A DNA stretch of 20,193 nt from a virus (IMGVR_UViG_3300005613_000508:1-20193), one strand, 5' to 3'. Counted from the stretch's first letter, positions 13,342 through 18,719 are shown. Notes: generated by a model not told the origin, from the sequence alone. Made by a program: numbers and translations.

Positions 13342-13351
13342 ACAAACGTTC
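13340..13351. promoter_or_regulatory. GAAC-N4-GTTC operator-like box before P7
   Basis: GAACAAACGTTC, 4 bp before the P7 -35, the same geometry as the box before P2. It overlaps the stop of the 25-aa ORF. Confidence 0.5.
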
Positions 13352-13355
13352 AGTA

Positions 13356-13383
13356 TTGACGGCCCAAAAATATCTGGTAGAAT
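13356..13383 (+). promoter_or_regulatory. Early promoter P7
   Basis: TTGACG, 16-bp spacer, TAGAAT. About 45 bp including the operator-like box are nearly identical to P2. Confidence 0.83.
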
Positions 13384-13413
13384 CAGAGCATCATCAACCC
13401 AAGGAATCCAAAA

Positions 13414-13752
13414 ATGAAACCCTATACATATCATGGCGTTGACTACAATCTGCTTTCCATTGAAGAGTTTGAAGCCGCCATCGCAGAACTCACTAGAGAG
13501 GCTGAGAGCATCCCTCTCCCGGAGGGTGAAGAGTTTTTTGACGCTCTTGAAGATTTTCGCGGCCCCGAAATCACTGAAGAGGAAAAAGAGTGGAGTGTGA
13601 GCGATGCTGATTATGCGGCTTGGCTTGATCGTAGGTCAGAAAAGTTGAAGAGAAAAACAGCCCGTGATCATGAGGCTGAAACTAGAGCGAAAACTCTAGC
13701 ATTTTACATGAATGAGGACAATATCCTGAACGAACGTTCACTGTGGGATTGA
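13414..13752 (+). CDS. Hypothetical protein, 112 aa, duplicated module copy 2 with extra N-terminus
   Basis: Start ATG 13414 has CAAGGAATCC upstream. Residues 1-40 (MKPYTYHGVDYNLLSIEEFEAAIAE...) are unique; residues 43-112 repeat the protein at 11900 almost exactly. The duplicated DNA spans about 13549-13749 against 11941-12141 with mostly synonymous differences, so the copy was fused to, or lost, an N-terminal segment recently and has stayed under selection. Family not recognised. First of three genes in the P7 unit. Confidence 0.82.
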   Translation: MKPYTYHGVDYNLLSIEEFEAAIAELTREAESIPLPEGEEFFDALEDFRGPEITEEEKEWSVSDADYAAWLDRRSEKLKRKTARDHEAETRAKTLAFYMNEDNILNERSLWD

Positions 13753-13755
13753 ATC

Positions 13756-14019
13756 ATGACTACTAAAGAACTGAAACAACACATTAGGAATGGTAAATAC
13801 GCTTGGCCGGGAGGCTATCCTATTTACTTTGTAGCGTCTGATGGTGAAGTACTATCGTTTGATACAGTAAAGAAAAACTATCGTGAGGTGTTATATGCTA
13901 TGAAATACTTTGGGGATTTTAGTGGTTGGAATGTTATTGCTGTTGATGTAAACTACGAAAACGAAAACTTGATCTGTGCCCATAGTGGCGAAAAGATTGA
14001 ATCAGCCTACGGAGAATAA
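13756..14019 (+). CDS. Conserved-looking phage protein, 87 aa
   Basis: The sequence MTTKELKQHIRNGKYAWPGGYPIYFVASDGEVLSFDTVKKNYREVLYAM... ending CAHSGEKIESAYGE resembles a hypothetical family I have seen repeatedly in phages (WPGGYP.YF...DG..L.F..V..NY). The ending resembles half of a zinc site (C..H.G). It starts 3 nt after the previous stop with a weak ribosome site, so translation is probably coupled. Function unknown. Confidence 0.82.
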   Translation: MTTKELKQHIRNGKYAWPGGYPIYFVASDGEVLSFDTVKKNYREVLYAMKYFGDFSGWNVIAVDVNYENENLICAHSGEKIESAYGE

Positions 14020-14021
14020 TA

Positions 14022-14348
14022 ATGTATCAAGGTTATCATAATCACGCAACGTTTCTTGTGAAAGTATGGATTGATAATGATCAGGGAAATGTGGAGTATT
14101 GGGTTGAGCAGGCCCAAGATTTATACATCAACCATGCGGAAGATACTAAGTATTTTACAAAGCGAGAAGAGGCTATCATTCTTCTTTCGGAAAGTATGAA
14201 AGAATACTATGAAGTTTGTATGCCAGAAAGTGATGATATTGGGGGATTGTGGTCCGATCTTTTACATTCCGCCCTTTCTGATGTTGACTGGCACGAACTT
14301 GCCGGTATGATTATGGAACGGGCGTTGGAAAACTTTGAAACTGTATAG
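14022..14348 (+). CDS. Phage protein of the YxGYxNxxT...WIDNDQ family, 108 aa
   Basis: It opens MYQGYHNHATFLVKVWIDNDQGNVEYWVEQAQ, the signature of a widespread small phage and plasmid family (I believe DUF7249) whose members usually read YNNYETWxVxLWIDND. The rest is helical (LLHSALSDVDWHELAGMIMERAL). Function unknown. It starts 2 nt after the preceding stop with AGAATAATA upstream. Last gene of the P7 unit; hairpin D begins at its stop codon. Confidence 0.85.
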   Translation: MYQGYHNHATFLVKVWIDNDQGNVEYWVEQAQDLYINHAEDTKYFTKREEAIILLSESMKEYYEVCMPESDDIGGLWSDLLHSALSDVDWHELAGMIMERALENFETV

Positions 14349-14466
14349 TATACAACCCGCTTGGGGGGTTAATCCCCCCTGGCGGGCTATACGAGCCGCG
14401 ACGGAGCGGCCTTAAAAGGCCGCTCGCCCTGTGTCAAGCCCCCCGAAGGTGGGGATCGTGGGTTTT
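14348..14466 (+). repeat. Intergenic hairpin cassette D
   Basis: A long nested hairpin: GTATA (14348-14352) / TATAC (14388-14392), CCCGC (14356-14360) / GCGGG (14382-14386), GGGGGG (14363-14368) / CCCCCC (14374-14379). Then the palindrome GAGCGGCCTT (14404-14413) / AAGGCCGCTC (14416-14425), which differs from A-C by a paired C:G to T:A change. Then AAGCCCC...GGGG...GGGTTTTTT (14435-14466). Confidence 0.88.
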
Positions 14467-14476
14467 TTGTTTTTTC

Positions 14477-14493
14477 TCAAGAATACCGCTTGA
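14477..14493. promoter_or_regulatory. TCAAG-N7-CTTGA dyad overlapping the P8 -35
   Basis: TCAAG (14477-14481) and CTTGA (14489-14493). The right arm includes the first four bases of the -35, so a bound dimer would block RNA polymerase. Copies before P9 and P10. Confidence 0.55.
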
Positions 14494-14517
14494 CGTTGCC
14501 GATATACTTTGTAGAAT
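14490..14517 (+). promoter_or_regulatory. Early promoter P8
   Basis: TTGACG, 16-bp spacer with GCCGAT, TAGAAT. Confidence 0.83.
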
Positions 14518-14544
14518 GAGAGTATCACCAACGGAGACGAGAAA

Positions 14545-15249
14545 ATGAAAGTAGCAAACGGGAACGACAAACTGGGTAAGGGCTGCGTTGTTGTTAGCCG
14601 TCCGGTGGGCGATACTTGCCCCTCAACGTGTGCATTCTTGGGCAATGGGTGCTATGCCGAAGCGACGGAACGACAGTATAAGAATGTTCGCCCCGCTAGT
14701 ATGCAAAACGTTATAACTGAAGTAGCCCGCATTCGCAGCATGATCATTGATGCTATTAAGCGTGGAAAGTCTATCCGATGGCACGAACGGGGAGATTGGT
14801 TTCTTGATGGAAAACTTGATGAGGACTATGTTAATAACGTTAGTGTTGCTTGTGAATCTGTTATCAAGTCCGGTTATACTTTACCCGATATGTGGTTTTA
14901 CACTCATATTTATGATAGCCGACTTGTTTCACTAGAAAAGTATATGGCAGTGTATGCTAGCATTCACAATGCGGAAGATATGGCGACAGCCAAGCGAGTA
15001 GGTTTCAAACTGTTCGCATGGTGTGATTCCGACGAGGCTATTGTATCAAAGCGTCCTCGCGGTAAAGTAAAGAAAGCCGCATGGCAAGCCGCCCTTCCTA
15101 AACTTGTGGTGCTGGAAGGTGAAACGTTTGTAACGTGCCCAGAGATACGCAAGGGGCGTGACTTTGTAACATGCACGGGAAGTAAAGATAGTAACGCCTG
15201 CAATATGTGTCCTCGCGGTAAGAAAAATGTACTATTCCCTTCTCATTAG
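14545..15249 (+). CDS. Cys-rich phage protein resembling the mycobacteriophage gp88 family, 234 aa
   Basis: Start supported by GGAGACG. The N-terminus has KLGKGCVVVSRPVGDTCPSTCAFLGNGCYAE (Cys at about 13, 24, 28, 35); the C-terminus has FVTCPEIRKGRDFVTC, SNACNMCPRGKKNVLFPSH. Between lie GKSIRWHERGDWF and FKLFAWCDSDEA. The spaced Cys clusters and the closing C..C......V.F..H are like the phage gp88-type family, possibly metal or Fe-S binding. The reaction is unknown. It is the largest early gene here and first in the P8 unit. Confidence 0.82.
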   Translation: MKVANGNDKLGKGCVVVSRPVGDTCPSTCAFLGNGCYAEATERQYKNVRPASMQNVITEVARIRSMIIDAIKRGKSIRWHERGDWFLDGKLDEDYVNNVSVACESVIKSGYTLPDMWFYTHIYDSRLVSLEKYMAVYASIHNAEDMATAKRVGFKLFAWCDSDEAIVSKRPRGKVKKAAWQAALPKLVVLEGETFVTCPEIRKGRDFVTCTGSKDSNACNMCPRGKKNVLFPSH

Positions 15250-15258
15250 GAGATTATG

Positions 15259-15459
15259 ATGGATTATACTATTGTGGAAGATGATACTAAACTCATGACG
15301 GTGTGGGAATGTTGCGAATGTAAAAAGCAGGAACTGCACTTTTTGTGGAGTGCCCAAAATATAGGACGCCCATACTGTGCAGACTGCGATGAGGATATGG
15401 TATATATTGAGACACTTTTGTATGAAAAGAACTATCGTGAAAGGCTTGGGCTTGCATAA
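15259..15459 (+). CDS. Small zinc-ribbon protein, 66 aa
   Basis: Two ATGs adjoin (15256, 15259); the GGAG at 15249 is 6 nt from the second, which I prefer. Four cysteines in CCECKKQELHF...PYCADCDED form a zinc ribbon (C..C-N18-C..C). The C-terminal half is helical. Function unknown. Its ribosome site overlaps the stop of the gp88-like gene. Confidence 0.78.
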   Translation: MDYTIVEDDTKLMTVWECCECKKQELHFLWSAQNIGRPYCADCDEDMVYIETLLYEKNYRERLGLA

Positions 15460-15474
15460 TGGAACTTAATACCA

Positions 15475-15604
15475 TTGGGGGATAATATATAACCCGTTTG
15501 GGGGATTAAACCCCCCAGGCGGGCTATACGAGCCGCGACGAAGCGGCTGTTAACAGCCGCTCGCCATGTGTCAACCCCCTGAAGGTGGGGATCGTGGGGT
15601 TTTG
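15475..15604 (+). repeat. Intergenic hairpin cassette E
   Basis: No gene in 15460-15659. A hairpin CCCG...GGGGG (15493-15504) / CCCCCC..CGGG (15511-15523); then a 20-bp palindrome AGCGGCTGTTAACAGCCGCT (15542-15561), which keeps the position of the A-D palindrome but with compensatory base changes; then AACCCCC...GGGG...GGGGTTTT (15572-15603). Confidence 0.87.
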
Positions 15605-15611
15605 GAAAATC

Positions 15612-15627
15612 TCAAGATTCCGCTTGA
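15612..15627. promoter_or_regulatory. TCAAG-N6-CTTGA dyad overlapping the P9 -35
   Basis: TCAAG (15612-15616), CTTGA (15623-15627); the CCG before CTTGA is also shared with P8. Confidence 0.55.
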
Positions 15628-15651
15628 CAATGCCGATATAGAGTGTATAAT
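15624..15651 (+). promoter_or_regulatory. Early promoter P9
   Basis: TTGACA, 16-bp spacer with GCCGAT, TATAAT. The predicted start, about 15658-15660, coincides with the first base of the structured RNA that follows. Confidence 0.87.
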
Positions 15652-15659
15652 CAAAGCAT

Positions 15660-15763
15660 CGCCCAGCCAAGCAAGATGGAGTACAGATAGGCTATCTTAT
15701 CACTTGACATAGCCTAGTGTTTCTGGTAAGATACTGTACTGAGGTGCGAGTCCTACCTGGGTG
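15660..15763 (+). ncRNA. 104-nt tRNA-like RNA with internal pseudoknot, copy 1
   Basis: Outer stem CGCCCAG (15660-15666) / CTGGGTG (15757-15763), 7 bp like a tRNA acceptor. Next CCA/TGG mini-hairpin (15667-15679) in the D-arm place. A 17-bp helix is made of AGTACAG/CTGTACT (15680-15686, 15734-15740) and TATCTTATCA/TGGTAAGATA (15693-15702, 15724-15733). The bulge TAGGC (15688-15692) can pair with loop GCCTA (15712-15716). A T-arm-like hairpin AGG-TGCGAGT-CCT (15742-15754) lies at tRNA spacing from the 3' stem. It follows P9 exactly and ends in TTTT. Identical to 20087-20190. It is either a free RNA or a leader for the gene at 15788. Confidence 0.7.
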
Positions 15764-15787
15764 TTTTAATATACTTTGGAGAAGATG

Positions 15788-15985
15788 ATGAAAGTAACTC
15801 TGGCAGATATTGGTGAGGCTAAGATTCTCGCAGAAGAAAACTACAATACGTGGGGACAGTATATAGTTGAGTGTTACACTAGCGAGGAACTTGCAGAACA
15901 ACTTGCTGAGTTTGACACCCTTGAAGAATGGGTGGAGATCCGACAAAGAGTGGCTAAAATATATGAAGAGCGTATGAGTACTTAG
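15788..15985 (+). CDS. Hypothetical protein, 65 aa
   Basis: Paired ATGs at 15785 and 15788; TTGGAG spacing favours 15788. The helical acidic protein (MKVTLADIGEAKILAEENYNTWGQYIVECYTSEELAEQLAEFDTLEEWVEIRQRVAKIYEERM) has no recognised family. It lies 24 nt after the tRNA-like RNA on the P9 transcript. Confidence 0.78.
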   Translation: MKVTLADIGEAKILAEENYNTWGQYIVECYTSEELAEQLAEFDTLEEWVEIRQRVAKIYEERMST

Positions 15986-15995
15986 GAGATGTGAT

Positions 15996-16160
15996 ATGGA
16001 TAAAGAATCTGCTATATTTTTTATTCTGAGAGTATTATCGTCACACATGGCGGTTTTATCTAAACCCATGAGAGAAAATGCTCTTGACTTGGTGAATGAG
16101 CATGGTATAACAGTGAAAGACCTGATTCGCACCGCACTAGAAAGGGCAGAGAATGTATAA
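15996..16160 (+). CDS. Hypothetical protein, 54 aa
   Basis: ATG 15996 follows TTAGGAGATGTGAT. A helical small protein (MDKESAIFFILRVLSSHMAVLSKPMRENALDLVNEHGITVKDLIRTALERAENV) with a possible C-terminal HTH-like pair of helices. Overlaps the start of the next gene by 8 nt, so the two are coupled. No family is recognised. Confidence 0.75.
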   Translation: MDKESAIFFILRVLSSHMAVLSKPMRENALDLVNEHGITVKDLIRTALERAENV

Positions 16161-16563
16161 CGTTCGTTTTCACCTTCAGCGTGGACCTTATTATAAGTTT
16201 TGGCAGATTCGTGATGGGAAAGATAGGCAATGTGCCCCATCTTATGTTGACCCAAAAAAATATCAACTTACTATGGTAGATTGTGAGTTAGTGTGCAATG
16301 AATCAAAAGCAAGAAAAGTATACGCCGCAGGAGTTAAAGACGTTTGTGGATGGGTTCAGTGTCGCAATGTGTTTTGTAGTGATCTTAGTGTTTTTAGTCC
16401 TGCAAATACTGACGAGTATCCTCGCCTATGCTTTAACCCCATAGTTGATACTGCGTGGCGTTTAGAGGGCTTTCCAGAAGAAAACTGGAATGGTAGACAT
16501 GTGGACACTATTATAACTAGTGGGCATAGGTGCTACATTGATCAAGATTGCTTAGTAGCATAA
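16153..16563 (+). CDS. Conserved-looking phage protein, 136 aa
   Basis: It opens MYNVRFHLQRGPYYKFWQIRD; the middle VYAAGVKDVCGWVQC and five to seven scattered cysteines recall a hypothetical phage family (YNVRFNL..G..Y..W...D...VCAWV.C). The beta-rich start and conserved Trp/Cys suggest a small compact domain; no activity can be assigned. Ribosome site GAAAGGGCAGAG. Last protein gene of the P9 unit; tRNA-Lys follows 5 nt after the stop. Confidence 0.82.
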   Translation: MYNVRFHLQRGPYYKFWQIRDGKDRQCAPSYVDPKKYQLTMVDCELVCNESKARKVYAAGVKDVCGWVQCRNVFCSDLSVFSPANTDEYPRLCFNPIVDTAWRLEGFPEENWNGRHVDTIITSGHRCYIDQDCLVA

Positions 16564-16568
16564 ACACT

Positions 16569-16641
16569 GGGGGTGTAGCTTAGTGGCTAAAGCAACGGTC
16601 TTTTAAACCGTATATCGTGGGTTCGAGTCCCACCGCCCCTA
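16569..16641 (+). tRNA. tRNA-Lys (anticodon UUU), copy 1
   Basis: Acceptor GGGGGTG/CGCCCCT, D-arm GCTT/AAGC with GG in the loop, anticodon stem ACGGT/ACCGT with loop CTTTTAA (anticodon TTT), T-arm GTGGG-TTCGAGT-CCCAC, discriminator A, no encoded CCA. All standard tertiary bases are present. It reads AAA/AAG codons. Confidence 0.96.
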
Positions 16642-16651
16642 TTTAATATAA

Positions 16652-16742
16652 CCCTTTTGGGGGATATGGGCCGCGACGAAGCGGCTGTTAACAGCCGCTC
16701 GGCCTTTGTCAACCCCCCTGGTTGGGGGATCGTGGGGTTTTT
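16652..16742 (+). repeat. Intergenic hairpin cassette F
   Basis: No gene in 16642-16815. The first hairpin is reduced (CCCTTTTGGGGG). Palindrome AGCGGCTGTTAACAGCCGCT at 16680-16699, as in E. Third hairpin AACCCCCC...GGGGG...GGGGTTTTT (16710-16742). It terminates the P9 unit after tRNA-Lys. Confidence 0.86.
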
Positions 16743-16750
16743 AAAAATCC

Positions 16751-16767
16751 TCAAGAGGTCGCCTTGA
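16751..16767. promoter_or_regulatory. TCAAG-N7-CTTGA dyad overlapping the P10 -35
   Basis: TCAAG (16751-16755), CTTGA (16763-16767), the third copy of this arrangement. Confidence 0.55.
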
Positions 16768-16791
16768 CATAGCCGATGATAGGTGTATAAT
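16764..16791 (+). promoter_or_regulatory. Early promoter P10
   Basis: TTGACA, 16-bp spacer with AGCCGATGATAG, TATAAT; consensus at both hexamers. TTGACATAGCC is also present inside the 104-nt RNA element. Confidence 0.9.
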
Positions 16792-16815
16792 CAGAGCATC
16801 ACAAGGGAGAACGAA

Positions 16816-17349
16816 ATGAACATCTTCATACTAGACGCTGATCCGGTGACGGCAGCGGAGATGTACTGCGATAAGCATGTACCTAAGATGGTGGTGGAAC
16901 TCTATCAACAGATGGGCAGTGCTTTACGCAGGCACGGGGCTACTGACGATCAGATGCCTCTCACGCAGGCTGGCAAGCCCCTCAAGGGCGGATATCACCA
17001 TCATCCATGTACGCAGTGGGTTGGCGACTCTATGGCAAACTACGCATGGGCATGGCTTCATGCCAAACAGTTGTGCAGAGAGTATACGTTGAGATATGGC
17101 AAACAACATTTTTGTGAGTCTGGCATTGATAAGATGGGGGATTTTCCTATTTATGAGATGTTTGATTGGGAGGCTAGCACACCCTATGCTCAGGCCATGC
17201 CGGATGAATACAAGAATAGCGATGCCGTGGAAGCATATCGTACCTACTACTGGAACGACAAGCGGCGTTTTGCTAAGTGGGAGAAAGGTCGTAGTGCCCC
17301 AAAGTGGTGGAAAAAAATGCAGTTGACAACTCAAGTTTGTGGTGTATAA
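16816..17349 (+). CDS. Phage protein of the MNIF...D.DP..AA...CDKH family, 177 aa
   Basis: ATG 16816 follows AAGGGAGAACGA. The start MNIFILDADPVTAAEMYCDKHVPKMVVEL, the HHHPCTQWVGDSMANYAWAW block, EYTLRYGKQH, and TPYAQAMPDEYKNSDAVEAYRTYYWNDKRRFAKW form a recognisable phage family, often left hypothetical and sometimes linked to pyrimidine-dimer glycosylases; I would not commit to an activity. Conserved His, Cys and Trp suggest a metal or DNA site. Only gene of the P10 unit. Its TAA stop lies within the -10 box of P11. Confidence 0.85.
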   Translation: MNIFILDADPVTAAEMYCDKHVPKMVVELYQQMGSALRRHGATDDQMPLTQAGKPLKGGYHHHPCTQWVGDSMANYAWAWLHAKQLCREYTLRYGKQHFCESGIDKMGDFPIYEMFDWEASTPYAQAMPDEYKNSDAVEAYRTYYWNDKRRFAKWEKGRSAPKWWKKMQLTTQVCGV

Positions 17350-17350
17350 T
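17323..17350 (+). promoter_or_regulatory. Early promoter P11, embedded in the end of the preceding gene
   Basis: TTGACA, 16-bp spacer, TATAAT. It lacks the GCCGAT word and has no cassette; its -10 contains the TAA stop of the 177-aa gene. Confidence 0.83.
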
Positions 17351-17377
17351 GACGATATCAAGTAAAGGAGAAGGCTG

Positions 17378-17518
17378 ATGAAGATTCTTGGACTCGGTGA
17401 TAGTTTGAATGGTGGTACGATTGTTAGTATCACTCGTGATGGTGTTACGGTTGATGTCAAGGGAAAGAGCGTGACGTTCTCGCTCTCGCAAGTTGAACTG
17501 TTTGTTTTTGGAGGTTGA
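17378..17518 (+). CDS. Hypothetical beta-rich protein, 46 aa
   Basis: ATG 17378 follows AAAGGAGAAGGCTG. MKILGLGDSLNGGTIVSITRDGVTVDVKGKSVTFSLSQVELFVFGG is a run of short strands and turns, like a five-stranded SH3-type barrel. Function unknown. Its GGAGG near the stop serves as ribosome site of the next gene. Confidence 0.75.
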   Translation: MKILGLGDSLNGGTIVSITRDGVTVDVKGKSVTFSLSQVELFVFGG

Positions 17519-17523
17519 TTACT

Positions 17524-17757
17524 ATGGGATATGTTGCTCTTTCTAGCCGTGTTGCCGTTGGCAAGTTTCTGAAGTGTAAGTACCCCAAGCATGGGCGTCT
17601 GAATATCCTCAAGACGCATATGGGGGCGATTGAAAAGGTAGGCGACGGGCCTAATGGCCGGTATGCTCTGGTTCGTGACACTCGTACCAACGAGTATCGT
17701 ACCCTCCGCTTGGATCGCATGATTGATGCCTCTGTGGCAGAAGCCGTTGCGTCCTAG
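17524..17757 (+). CDS. Hypothetical protein with WYL-like ending, 77 aa
   Basis: ATG 17524, GGAGG upstream. The ordering HMGAIEKVGDGPNGRYALVRDTRTNEYRTLRLDRMIDA resembles the end of WYL-type ligand-binding domains (...YRTFRLDRI), seen also as stand-alone phage proteins. The N-terminal half is basic. Could sense a nucleic acid ligand; that is inference. Second gene of the P11 unit. Confidence 0.75.
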   Translation: MGYVALSSRVAVGKFLKCKYPKHGRLNILKTHMGAIEKVGDGPNGRYALVRDTRTNEYRTLRLDRMIDASVAEAVAS

Positions 17758-17766
17758 CCCTTGACC

Positions 17767-17822
17767 GTGTGGGCGGTGTAGATGTGTTGCTCAAAGTTAG
17801 CCTAAGTCTATGCCGCCCACAC
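17767..17822 (+). other. 16-bp stem-loop just upstream of tRNA-Ile
   Basis: GTGTGGGCGGTGTAGA (17767-17782) pairs with TCTATGCCGCCCACAC (17807-17822) over 16 bp with two wobbles and a 24-nt loop. It ends 5 nt before the tRNA and has no T-run, so it is not an ordinary terminator. A processing signal for RNase III or a small structured RNA are options. Confidence 0.75.
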
Positions 17823-17827
17823 ACCAC

Positions 17828-17903
17828 GGGGCGTAAGGTAAGCCGGTTGCATCCGACACTCTTATAAGGTGTTCATAGGCAGGTTCGACTCCTGCACGCC
17901 CTA
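17828..17903 (+). tRNA. tRNA-Ile (anticodon UAU)
   Basis: Acceptor GGGGCGT/ACGCCCT, anticodon stem ACACT/GGTGT with loop CTTATAA giving anticodon TAT (codon AUA), T-arm GCAGG-TTCGACT-CCTGC, discriminator A, no CCA. The D-stem is weak (two firm pairs), positions 8-9 are AA and the variable loop has 6 nt, so the D side is degenerate. UAU anticodons are rare in bacteria, where a modified CAU normally reads AUA. Confidence 0.85.
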
Positions 17904-17932
17904 CTGTTTTCCTTTTACATGGAGGTATTGAC

Positions 17933-18211
17933 ATGGAAGCATTAGTCGTTATACTAGGACTGTTGGGTTTGGCAAAGGGGGGCCAGCCTCAAGCACAGCA
18001 AGTTCAGACGTTTTACAATCCTCAAAATGGCAAGTATTACTTCACTCACAACGGGTATTTGTATGAGCAAAACGTACCACAAAATCAAGGGTATCAAAAT
18101 CAGCCCCCGCAAAATCTGGCAAGTCCCTACGGGACACAGACAGGACCGCAAAGTTACTATTATGGACAACCGCCCCAAACGGCAACGTACCCGCAGGGAT
18201 TCTATCGTTAA
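17933..18211 (+). CDS. Membrane-anchored Pro/Gln/Tyr-rich protein, 92 aa
   Basis: ATG 17933 with GGAGG 7 nt upstream. Residues 2-14 (EALVVILGLLGLA) are hydrophobic, then a low-complexity tail rich in Gln, Pro, Tyr, Asn and Gly (QNQGYQNQPPQN, QSYYYGQPPQTATYPQGFYR) with the motif YNPQNGKYYFTHNGYLYEQ. It is likely tethered to the membrane with a disordered, sticky tail. Family not recognised. Confidence 0.75.
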   Translation: MEALVVILGLLGLAKGGQPQAQQVQTFYNPQNGKYYFTHNGYLYEQNVPQNQGYQNQPPQNLASPYGTQTGPQSYYYGQPPQTATYPQGFYR

Positions 18212-18232
18212 ACACTTGAAGGAGTTTGAATA

Positions 18233-18448
18233 ATGAAGACTTTTACCATTGAATGTGTAACTCTGGAAACCGTTTGTGAGTTTAATAAGTTGGATATTGA
18301 ACCGGTTTTTGAGAGGGTTAGTAATAGCGACATTTCCTTCGGCACCAACGCCGATACCCTCTTGACAAGATCAGACTTAGAGGATATACTGGAACACAAG
18401 TTGGATTGGGAAGGTTCCGAAGACATTCTTATTAGTTTGGGGTGCTAA
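18233..18448 (+). CDS. Hypothetical acidic protein, 71 aa
   Basis: AAGGAGTTTGAATA precedes ATG 18233. The sequence MKTFTIECVTLETVCEFNKLDIEPVFERVSNSDISFG... shows a strand-helix pattern with an acidic C-terminal half (RSDLEDILEHKLDWEGSEDIL). No family is recognised. It is followed after one base by the next gene. Confidence 0.75.
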   Translation: MKTFTIECVTLETVCEFNKLDIEPVFERVSNSDISFGTNADTLLTRSDLEDILEHKLDWEGSEDILISLGC

Positions 18449-18449
18449 A

Positions 18450-18719
18450 ATGGCTGGAAAAGTTGTTGTAGAGTTTAGTGGTTATATGGTTCTTGATGAT
18501 AACACAATCTTTATGCGATTATATGAGGGTGTGGCTTCTAGCTCATTCATTACTGCCAAACAGTGGCTTGCTCTTGACAACGAGTATAAGGATGAGTACG
18601 TTATCTATAGCATGGAACACGCTATGTCAGACGCTCAGGAACTAGGGTGGAACCATTCCGATATTCTTGTTGAAGACGAGAATGGTGAGGAAGTTTACTC
18701 TGATAGGACATATTCATGA
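18450..18719 (+). CDS. Hypothetical acidic protein, 89 aa
   Basis: ATG 18450 after GGGGTGCTAAA. The start is beta-rich (VVVEFSGYMVLDDNTIFMRLYEG) and the rest helical with an acidic end (HSDILVEDENGEEVYSD). No family is recognised. Overlaps the next start by 4 nt (ATGA). Confidence 0.75.
   Translation: MAGKVVVEFSGYMVLDDNTIFMRLYEGVASSSFITAKQWLALDNEYKDEYVIYSMEHAMSDAQELGWNHSDILVEDENGEEVYSDRTYS

Noticed and set aside
15704-15732. A promoter inside the 104-nt RNA (TTGACA, 17 bp, TAAGAT)
   Set aside because: The -35 is perfect but the -10 is poor, and the same bases are fully accounted for by the RNA helices and pseudoknot. It remains an alternative: both copies would carry it.
15660-15763. A conventional long-variable-arm tRNA or a glutamine/preQ1-type riboswitch
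   Set aside because: No 7-nt anticodon loop with a 5-bp stem can be placed without breaking the 17-bp helix, and the known core motifs of those riboswitches are not visible.
15692-16255. A 187-codon leftward frame
   Set aside because: It opposes three rightward genes with ribosome sites and covers the structured RNA; the composition is that of an antisense shadow.
16924-17619. A 231-codon leftward frame
   Set aside because: It lies antisense to the 177-aa gene family with recognised motifs and to P11.
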